NCBI GenBank assembly: GCA_944990035.1
Contig: CALYLX010000144.1
Span: forward strand, 496,001 to 560,000
Length of the DNA: 64,000 bases
From: Clitopilus passeckerianus
Taxonomy: Eukaryota > Basidiomycota > Agaricomycetes > Agaricales > Entolomataceae
Direction of reading: 5' to 3'
Shown piece after piece: positions 56,746 to 64,000 of this stretch; positions within the stretch are counted from its first letter, which is position 1; each line of letters begins with the position of its first letter. Position numbers and translations under genes: made by a program. The notes below the pieces were generated by a model. It saw only the letters and a program-made list of their open reading frames with translations. It made no database searches and was not told the origin of the DNA.

Positions 56746-57476
56746 TCAGTAGGAGTCAGAATCGAAGTCCTCAGCATCTATATCGGATACATCGAACCCT
56801 AGTTCAGCCCATTTCCCGGCAGAGTCAGGAATCGTATCGATAAACCTCTCGATTCGTTCCATACTCTCGTCAACAAACCACTCGGGTAGGTTCTGATCAC
56901 TTAAATGCGCATCATAGTGGTGTATAGCCAAGTCCAACATCTCATCCAGGTCCGCCTCATCCACCCAGGTCTTCTCTTGCATCCTACGCCGATGATCGTC
57001 CATGTGGTCTGTCCAGCCTCTTAGCTTCAGTAAGAGGAGAGTAATCAGGGGCACGACAGGAAGGTCTTCATTGCCCTCGATGCGAACAAGTTCTTCAGGC
57101 CACAGATAAGGGATGCTGAGAAGGCCGGGCACGAGGATGTCGACTTTACAGGTCCAATCATCCTCTGCGTGCCGGAACCAAAGAACGCGGTAGTCAGCGT
57201 TAGGGTTTCTCGAGGGAACAAGGTAGAATTCAGAGCTTGAGGACACAAGGAGTTCCTTGATTGATTCTGGTTCCCATTCCTCGTCCATCACAACGAGGTC
57301 GACATCCTAGAAACACGTTCACTCAATCTGCTGACGCCGAGTAGAAGGAACCTTACATTTGGTTCCCGACGCTGCATCCCATACACGCTGCATGCAGCAC
57401 TGCCAAATAGGCATACATCCAGGCCGTTCGCTTCCAGAATCTCAATCGCCACCCTCGCTGCTTCAAGGACACTCAT
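56746..57476 (-). CDS. nucleotidyltransferase-fold protein 2
   Basis: MSVLEAARVAIEILEANGLD, CLFGSAACSVYGMQRREPN, then after an intron (57307-57355) DVDLVVMDEEWEPESIKELL. The G-S...D-x-D signature of the NTase fold is complete. The body (FYLVPSRNPNADYRVLWFR, CKVDILVPGLLSIPYL, LITLLLLKLRGWTDHMDDHR) parallels NTase 1. The acidic C-terminus ends FDVSDIDAEDFDSDSY. About 227 residues. Intact; likely the functional copy. Substrate unknown. Confidence 0.72.
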
Positions 57477-57884
57477 ACCGGTCGAGGCGGAGGAGACGTG
57501 GTGATAGAAGTCAACAATGGTAACCCGTTGGGCGCCTACTGAACATCAGGATTGTGGCGCTGGCGCGCTCAGGCTTCTGAGCCACAGATTCTAGTAGATG
57601 ATCTATCTATGGAGTCCATCTGTTGTCAATGAGTTACAAGGCATCGAGAGTCTTTGGACCCACTGCCGTCGAAATCAACTTGGATGACCAATAGAAATGG
57701 AACCGCGAGTAGCGAGGGTTTGGCGAAGAACGTTAATATTTGATAACTATTAGAATTACAAACATGGTGTCGATTAAGTGAAATTCAGTCCAGGCCGTGC
57801 TCATGCCGACTTGTTCTGCTCGAGGAATCCTGAACCACAGATTTGAGCAATCACCTCCGGCGAGCTGATTATGAATGGATGCCA
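57477..57884. other. intergenic with a short GST 3'-end relic
   Basis: Bases about 57780-57830 resemble the 3' end of the glutathione transferase gene at 61645-61695 (both with CTCATGCCG, CTTGTTCTGCT and GAGGAA at matching spacing). This points to an old duplicated GST end next to the UstYa gene. Nothing else recognised. Confidence 0.4.
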
Positions 57885-58970
57885 CTAATAGATAACAGCA
57901 GGTGGAGGTAGGTCATCTTCAACATAGGTTTTGATGTCAATGTATTTGTCGATATGCCTCTCGCCTGCCCAAGCTCGAACCTTCTCAAAATTCTTACACA
58001 TATGGGGGTACTCGAGGCGAGGTCTAACCACGAGGTCCTTAGGGTCCCATTGCCAGAAAACAATAGATGGGTCTGAGTGGCACCTAACGCAACAAAATAA
58101 ACGATGAATATTTGATATAGGGATGGGACGGGAGGAAGGAAGGCGCTCACATTACGTATTGCCTAATGGAATCGATACAATGGGAGATGTGCTCGGGGGC
58201 AAACTCCTCTTCGGGGTCATCGAGGAGTTGGTCGTAACGATCTCGACGGAGAGCTTGCCTGACTTTATTCTGGAAGGTCTATCAATATCTCATCCGGTGG
58301 ACAGTTGGTACACTAGCTTACCACGCAGTGAAGTTGATGGAATACGTCGAGTTGAGCGATGTAGTACCCAGGGAACTCCTTGATTGGCCATGTTCTGTTA
58401 GGCAAGAGAGCAGCTTCACTTCTGGGAATCTTCATCATCGTAACTAGGTCGAGGTTTTTGCTATAAAGAGGAGTAAAACGAGCTGAGTACATAAACTCAC
58501 GATTGTACAAGTCCTGCCACGCTTGATCAGACTCGTCAGAGTATTCTTGGTATATTGTCTTCTTGTAAAATCCGTCGTCAAAAACTTTGATTTGGTCCTC
58601 CAGAATCTCGTTTGCCGGAGCTATAAAGGTACTTAATCAATAATTGGAAGAATTGGCGAAGGATTGTCCTACAATAAAGTTGGAGCCGTGTGCTACTCCC
58701 AGTGGCTCGGCAAGTCGCAACTAGTTGGTCGTAGGCAGAACTTGAGCTCCGGAAAGCCAGAAGAAGTAAGATGAGCCCAATCGCCTGCACGGCGATAATA
58801 GCAAGAAAGATAATATCTTTCTTGATGCCGAAGTGTCTTTTCTTGAGTGAATGAGTCTCGTAGCCGTTGAAGCCATGTTGTTCGCAATGGCATTCTCTGT
58901 GAGGCTCTCCAGTAGGTGACTCGAGGTCAACAGCCATCAGAGGCAGATATCCTTCAGACTTGTCGCTCAT
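57885..58970 (-). CDS. UstYa-family (DUF3328) oxidase
   Basis: Starts MSDKSEGYLPLMAVDLES (58970). A membrane helix (DIIFLAIIAVQAIGLILLLL) is followed by a luminal part: YSPANEILEDQIKVF after an intron, Q.YSDESDQAWQDLYNREF, LLPNRTWPIKEFPGYYIAQL, DVFHQLHC (first H-x-x-H-C motif), VNKVRQALRRDRY, HISHCIDSIRQYV (second H-C motif), MCHSDPSIVFWQWDP, and a C-terminal YVEDDLPPPAVIY. This order is that of UstYa proteins, which in ustiloxin and asperipin biosynthesis carry out oxidative cyclisation of ribosomally made peptides (established for that family). It is a type-II-like membrane protein facing the secretory lumen, where a secreted precursor would pass. It is divergent from the repeat precursor at 60123-60970 with 1.15 kb between starts. 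Confidence 0.85.
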
Positions 58971-60122
58971 AGTCGTGGGGCGAGACAAAGACCGCAAAGT
59001 GTGGTGAACAATCCCTATTACAAGGAGGGTTCGTTGTGAGCAAGACGTCGGAGTCATCAAGCCAGTGGCGATTCGGATCATCCTAGTTCGGCTGTTCTTC
59101 AACGACAGCGAAAATTGTACATGGACCAGATGCGAAGAGAAGACGTAGCATTCAAACCTTCCCCAATCTGAGGGAAACATGATGGAAAGGAGGCTACGTA
59201 AACTAACGATGATCTGAAGGGACTGGGACCAGGAAAGGAAAGGGTATTTGATCCGGCACCCAACAAGTTGGACCGGCGTTTGTCTTCTCCGACGCGCCTC
59301 ACCATGACCACCTCCTTCAACTGACTCGAGTTTGAGAGATCAAAAGTGCCCTAATGTGCGCGAACTATTGTAGCAGGGATCTTGATTTTGCCTGAACTCT
59401 CACTAAAACCTCTAGTACGATTTCTGGGGCAAAAACGCTGTGCATAATCACGCATGGAACGCCAGCAACGATGCTTATTCTACATGAACACCAGCATACT
59501 CGCTAAAGCTGATTACATGGGTACTAGGTCAAACGAAGTGTAGTGGTGGCGGCGGCTTATTGAGAAAGATGCACAAGGCGCTCCCGCTAGTCTCTTAAAA
59601 TATCTCAGCTATTTCCGAAGAACTGAAACGTCGCACCTTGGACAGCAGGATTGGATTTCTGATGTCTCAATCTTCGGATAGGTTTTCCAGGTTTCCTTCT
59701 GCGCAGGGAGCTATACGTATGGCTGGATTGAACATATCTGCCTCCGGATCATCCATGGTCAAGCACAGGTGGTAAGAATCGAATGTCTGAGTTGTGCTTT
59801 CCTTCCGCTAGGTATGCCGAGAATGACTCCCATTAATTTCGAGTCGGAGGGCTCCACATCAGGCGATTCTACTGTTTCTATTCGGCCTGGAGCGCACGCC
59901 GCTGTACTACTGACAAACGGAATGGTAGTCTTGCAAATCCTCTGAACCGACCACGTGCGAAGTGGTCCGAGGCCATTGCGATTGTAGATGAGCTAGCAAG
60001 TCCTAACTTGACTTACAAAGTCCCCGGACCAGTATAAATACAGGTGCCAGTTTTCTACAGACGACACCGCAGTAAAGTGGTATTTCGAGAACAAGCCTCT
60101 CTCTCATCAGAACCCTACGACA
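58971..60122. promoter_or_regulatory. shared divergent region of UstYa and repeat precursor
   Basis: The 1.15-kb region separates two divergent starts. A clear TATA box TATAAATA lies at 60033-60040, 83 bp before the precursor ATG, and suggests strong inducible expression. I found no additional gene: open frames on either strand within it have no domain. Confidence 0.55.
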
Positions 60123-60970
60123 ATGAAATTCTCCATCGCTCTTATTCAACTCGCCCTTGTTGCCTTCGGTGCCCAAGCAGCGCCGGTCGACGCGGGGACC
60201 TTTGGTACTGGTTAGTCTTCGTTCATTACGGCAGGTGTCAGTTATTGACACGCAGTTCACTGTCTAGAACGTCGTGGGAGGCTGCCAGCGCCGATTCAGA
60301 TGCCACTTTCCATCGTTCATCCAACGGCGGATGGTACTACGGCAAGCGCGATGAGGCTGCCGTTGCCGACTCTGATGCTACCTTCCATCGCTCCTCCAAC
60401 GGCGGATGGTACTATGGCAAGCGTGAGGAGGCTACCGGCGCTGACTCCGATGCTACTTTCCATCGCTCGTCTAATGGTGGATGGTACTACGGTAAACGTG
60501 ATGAGGCTGCCGTTGCCGACTCGGACGCTACTTTCCATCGCTCTTCTAATGGCGGGTGGTACTATGGCAAGCGTGGCGAAGCTGCCGTTGCCGACTCAGA
60601 CGCCACCTTCCATCGCTCCTCTAACGGTGGATGGTATTACGGCAAGCGCGACGAGGCTGCTGTTGCCGACTCCGATGCTACTTTCCATCGTTCATCCAAC
60701 GGTGGATGGTACTATGGCAAACGTGAGGAGGCTACCAGCGCCGACTCCGATGCTACTTTCCACCGGTCGTCTAACGGTGGATGGTACTACGGCAAGCGTG
60801 ATGAGACTGCTGTTGCCGACTCTGACGCCACCTTCCATCGCTCCTCCAATGGCGGGTGGTACTACGGCAAACGTGAGGAGGCTGCTACTGCCGACTCTGA
60901 TGCCACTTTCCATCGCTCCTCTAATGGCGGATGGTACTACGGCAAGCGTGAGGAGGCTTCCAACGCCTAA
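60123..60970 (+). CDS. secreted Kex2-processed repeat precursor (candidate RiPP/KEP)
   Basis: Exon 1 (60123-60210) encodes a signal peptide, MKFSIALIQLALVAFGAQA, with cleavage likely before APVDAG. An intron of 57 nt (60211-60267) follows. Exon 2 starts with Arg-Arg codons and then nine tandem 25-residue units, each DATFHRSSNGGWYYG followed by KR and an acidic/Ala spacer (such as DEAAVADS). The protein ends SNA, TAA at 60968-60970. Lys-Arg after every unit is the classical Kex2 site; the Glu/Asp-Ala spacers resemble those trimmed by dipeptidyl peptidases in alpha-factor-type precursors. The core is invariant in all nine units while third codon positions vary widely, so selection acts on the peptide. 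The splice join is one base short of frame around 60274-60280 (right after the Arg-Arg pair), so the model as given is broken at that point. A Trp-Tyr-Tyr motif before each KR and a UstYa neighbour point to a dikaritin-like RiPP. Product and activity unknown. Confidence 0.8.
60299..60967 (+). repeat. nine tandem 75-bp coding repeats
   Basis: Period of exactly 75 bp (25 codons) beginning GAT-GC-x-AC-x-TTCCA; units differ mostly at third positions (TCC/TCT/TCG, GGC/GGT, AAC/AAT, CGC/CGT). The last unit ends at the stop. Slippage or unequal crossing-over can change the copy number, so strain variation is expected. Confidence 0.9.
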
Positions 60971-61666
60971 GACAACGTGTTCTTTTCCCCGCCTGATACA
61001 TACATGCATAGGCTTCCCGGAATGATCAGAGCCATTCTTCTGTTAGCTATTTGTCCTTCCCCATTCAACCTTACCGAACTAAATTCCCTTTCCGTTTCGG
61101 ATTTCTTTCTTTTCTTTACGCCGTTTACGAGCCTGCTTGATCGATTGTTGTACTACTATTCAAACGAATACATTGACGAATACTGTTTTCCATCTATCAA
61201 CCTGCGTGACATGAGGCTCTTGGAGTGGATTACCTCACGGTGAAGTAAACAAGAGATAGATTTAATTAACTGGATTCAGTCCTTCAACAGTTTCCGGACG
61301 ACTGCGCTGCCCCTCGCGCCTGTTCAACAGCACTGTTACTCGGCGACATGCCTGCGAGGTCCTCACACAACACATTTTCAAGTCTACATTTTGGAACAGT
61401 CTATCTCCTGCGTGGACCTTGCTTCGCCTTAGTAGGAAAGAGCGGAGGAGAAATGGATGGTGGGGACAGCCGGGAAGGTGTAGAAACGACGACGAACTTG
61501 AAGAACCGTTTATTTGCCTCGAGTGCTTTGACGATTAGATCTTTGATGTCCCCAACGGTTGACCATGATCGGAGGAAAAAGTAAACAAACTGTCGTGTTT
61601 CAAAAGTTATAAATACAAGCATGTTCAGAACTGTCGATATAACGAAATTTCAGCCATGCCTATTAC
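60971..61666. other. 3' region of precursor and downstream gap
   Basis: Nothing supported except the probable 3' UTR of the precursor gene and the 3' end of the GST gene; the small frames at 60977-61243 and 61348-61584 have no domain. Confidence 0.4.
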
Positions 61667-62546
61667 TCATGCCGTCTTGTTCTGCTGGAGGAAGCTGGCA
61701 ATACACTCTTCAGTCCTGGGCCTCACGATATCCTGAACGGGAGGTTTGAGTAAGGACATTAATCAAAGAATATCAGCGCGGCGGTACTAACATCTTTCCA
61801 GGTCTTCTTGACACTCTCACGAGAGGTAACGTCGTCGAAGTACTTGCGGTAACGAGCAAACTTAGGATCGGTCTCAATCGTCTTGAGAGTCTCCAACGAG
61901 GCGGGGATAAACTTCCCGAGGACCTCAAGGCCGAGTTTGAGGCGAAGCAAGAACGGTGCAGCCGCGATGTCAGCCAAAGTGAACTGCTTTCCGATGGCGT
62001 ATCCTTCAGCCGGGAGGAGAGCTTGAATTTTTTCCACGCCAGTCAGAACGCCGTCGAGATTCTGCTTAAGGAGAGCGCCAATATAGGCAGGGACGAGGAC
62101 ATCGGATACCTGCGACACGAAGAAGCGAGCCTCGGCGCGTTCTATAGGATCGGTGGGGAGAAGAGCGCCATTTGACAAGTCGTTGACAAGGTCGACGACG
62201 ACGAGGGATTCAGCTATTTTCTTGGTGTCGGGAGACGGGTCGGCGGGATCAGCTTGGGGACCGATCGCGATTGCTGGTACCTGTATGGCAAGTTGACATT
62301 AGTGTTCGGTCACGCAAGACCTTTGCGGGGGTACCTTGCTAGCCGGGTTGACCTTAGGGGCATACCACTCTGGTTTGTTTTGGAGGTCAATCTCGTAGCG
62401 AGTGAATTCGAGACCAGTCTCTGCGAGAGCAATTTCGGCCTGATTTCGACGTTATTCAAGCACGGTGCCGGACAAAGTGTCTTAGAACGTACCCTATGAG
62501 CGAAGGGGCATCCAATGTTGGTGTAGAGGGTGAGTTGCTGGACCAT
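61667..62546 (-). CDS. glutathione S-transferase
   Basis: Exons joined in frame: MVQQLTLYTNIGCPFAHR (thioredoxin-fold start with Cys-Pro active-site-like CPFAHR), AEIALAETGLEFTRYEIDLQ, PEWYAPKVNPASK, VPAIAIG (cis-Pro), ESLVVVDLVNDL (GSH-binding Glu-Ser), then the all-helical domain (ADIAAAPFLLRLKL). The last exon joins at GAT|GATATC (intron 61733-61790) and ends FLQQNKTA, TGA at 61667-61669. The CPxxxR start suggests the omega/GTT2-like group with deglutathionylation activity rather than conjugation. It probably acts in detoxification or stress. Whether it belongs with the neighbouring peptide genes is not decided by the sequence. Confidence 0.82.
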
Positions 62547-62680
62547 TGTAAGGGATTACTCGTATAGGTTCTGAGGGAGAAATCCAGATTGATCCTCTTT
62601 CTTATAGCTCATCTCTATCCCTGTACGGTACACCGTGGACGAATTGCGACATTTCTATTGATGATCAAGCAACGCTTCAG

Positions 62681-63163
62681 TCAGCAGCCTGCTGACGACG
62701 CCATACGGCAGACATTGAGCTGAGAAATCCAGAGATAGTTATCAACGGTGAGCTGGCATAGTTTAAGAGAAACAAGAGGTCCTGCAAGTTGTGCAGATGG
62801 TAGTCCGGAACCTCGAGGACTGTTTGAAACGAGCTCTCCTGCAAGATCGGCAAGCGCTAAAGAGTTCTTGCTGAACGGGCAAGGCCGGCTAGAGTCCCAC
62901 ACGATATGGATGTGGTCATTCTGCTGACGCGATAAGCCCAGACGCGTCGCGTCAATAATCGCGTGACAGTTCTTATTTCCGATTTCCGGAGGAGTTTTCG
63001 TTGCGAACGGCGTGGGAAGTACTTGCTGCTGTGGAACCATAGCTCCTGACCGTTCATCACCATGAGCAGCCACTCCCTTGACTTGGACGACGACCATAAT
63101 AGCCAAGACAGCAATGTTATCTGCTGCTACTAGAATGCGGCTGTACCTTGATGTCTTGGTCAA
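62681..63163 (-). CDS. possible small secreted protein, doubtful
   Basis: 160-residue open frame with a hydrophobic N-terminal stretch (RILVAADNIAVLAIMVVV) that could be a signal peptide, followed by NCHAIIDATRLGLSR and DSSRPCPFSKNSLALADLAG. No family recognised, no clear introns, and it starts only 147 bp from the divergent next gene. It may be noncoding. Confidence 0.3.
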   Translation of the reverse strand: MTKTSRYSRILVAADNIAVLAIMVVVQVKGVAAHGDERSGAMVPQQQVLPTPFATKTPPEIGNKNCHAIIDATRLGLSRQQNDHIHIVWDSSRPCPFSKNSLALADLAGELVSNSPRGSGLPSAQLAGPLVSLKLCQLTVDNYLWISQLNVCRMASSAGC

Positions 63164-63309
63164 GCCAAGCCTGATACAGCGACCCCAGCGAAGGGTGTTC
63201 AGGTTGGCGCACGTTTGTCCATATCGAGTATGACTCGAAGGCTAAGGCTCCGTATGTCTGGCTTATCAGGAACCGTCTAAGTAACTACACCTCTATATCC
63301 ACTACTGCT

Positions 63310-64000
63310 GTGACTTCTATGGAACCAAGCTCGATCAATGGCACCTTCAAACGCTCTGGACCTCCAAACCCAGCATGGACCTGGGGCCAGAAAGTTGAGG
63401 CCACTCCAGAAGGACAGGAATGGATGGAAGGCGCCAAGAGCGGCTGGACAACAATAGATGCTTCTTCTGAAGATCCAAAGTACGTGAAATAGGTTATGCC
63501 TCTGGTTTGGTGCCGACATATCAGCGCAGGCAAATGTACGCACTTCTGGGAGTGGGGTCGTGCCACGGCCTGTTGCCTTCGTCTCCTCGATATCAGAGGA
63601 TGGAGTATGCAATCTTGCACCTTTCAGGTAACTGAAGCGTGTACCTCACAAGCAAAATATGAATCCTGATTTCTCTCCCAAGTTGGTTCAACCAGGTGTC
63701 GACCAACCCTCCCGTTATATCGATCTCCGTAACCAAAGGGTCTGCATCTCAGCCAGTCAAGGATACAGCTAGGAATATCAAGAGCACCAAGGGCTTTGTA
63801 GTTCATATCATCAGTGAACCGTGGCTCAGGCAAGCCAACTCTTGCGGGATCGACGCGCCTGCGGACGTGAGTGAATGGGACATTAGCGGCTTGACGAAGG
63901 AACCAAGTGTACGTTATTCTTCCGATGATCTCAGAGTCTGCCGAGAGGTTCTCACAGTGAGATTATAGGCCCATGTCAAGGCGCCTAGAGTTCGAGAAAG
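63310..64000 (+). CDS. flavin-reductase-like (FMN-binding split-barrel) protein, 3' truncated by window end
   Basis: Exon 1 encodes MTSMEPSSINGTFKRSGPPN and ends DPK; an intron (about 63480-63530) leads to QMYALL, then after a frame break VVPRPVAFVSSISEDGVCNL (a hallmark of flavin-reductase-like domains), FSWFNQVSTNPPVISISVTK, DTARNIKSTKGFVVHIISE, NSCGIDAPADVSEWDISGL and AHVKAPRVRE at the window edge. It should bind FMN and is likely an oxidoreductase of the NtaB/DIM6-like group. The break (about 63546-63555, CTTCTGGGAGTGGGG) behaves as one missing base. Without it the frame is lost for 30 codons. It continues beyond 64000. Confidence 0.72.

Noticed and set aside
60299..60967. Regular 75-bp repeats as a CRISPR-like array or satellite
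   Set aside because: The units are contiguous codons without spacers, in one open frame behind a signal peptide, and vary mainly at third positions. They are coding repeats.
60300..61025. 241-codon frame overlapping the repeat array (Pro/Leu/Ser-rich)
   Set aside because: It is the +1 shadow of the same repeat; its amino-acid pattern drifts where the peptide frame is constant.
1..64000. tRNA or rRNA genes
   Set aside because: I looked for B-box-like GGTTCGA/GGTTCAA patterns with a pairing arm and found none I could fold convincingly. A covariance-model scan would be needed to exclude them.

Overview
This 64 kb window is nuclear DNA of a filamentous basidiomycete, most likely an Agaricomycete. 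Genes are broken by many 45-75 nt introns (mostly GT-AG, with some GC-AG). The gene families are typical of that group: tandem BTB/POZ genes, a UstYa-like oxidase, an RNA-dependent RNA polymerase and a Polycomb EZH2. I cannot name the species.

Layout. 0-2.3 kb is gene-poor and holds a fold-back MITE-like element. 2.3-11.9 kb is a tandem array of six copies (five open, one broken) of a lineage-specific protein: disordered, acidic/Ser-Arg-rich, with one C-terminal membrane segment. Displaced copies of the leader of the neighbouring transporter genes lie inside this array. 12.5-19.3 kb holds three tandem MFS transporter genes, the middle one frameshifted. 19.6-22 kb has a decayed gene, a hairpin and a 36-residue metallothionein. 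22.9-48.6 kb is dense with conserved nuclear genes: a disordered protein, an EZH2-type H3K27 methyltransferase, the spliceosomal helicase Brr2, two TDG/Mug-type DNA glycosylases flanking an AIM9-like phosphotransferase, a P-loop NTPase, and an RNA-dependent RNA polymerase whose reading continues into a UPF1/SDE3-type SF1 helicase. 48.9-57.5 kb alternates four BTB paralogues with two nucleotidyltransferase-fold paralogues, all on the minus strand. 57.9-64 kb holds a UstYa (DUF3328) oxidase divergent from a secreted precursor of nine 25-residue repeats, each ending in a Lys-Arg site, then a glutathione transferase, a doubtful small ORF and a flavin-reductase-like gene cut by the window end.

The two most interesting systems are (1) the repeat precursor with its UstYa neighbour, which looks like a basidiomycete Kex2-processed RiPP (dikaritin-like) locus with a Trp-Tyr-Tyr-Gly motif before each cleavage site, and (2) the apparent fusion of RdRP and silencing helicase, two activities that are separate proteins in the fission-yeast RDRC complex.

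Caution: from about 46 kb onward several otherwise conserved genes break by what looks like one missing base. This may be residual assembly error rather than pseudogenes. All exon joins below were made by eye from splice signals and reading frame; no alignment or transcript data were available.
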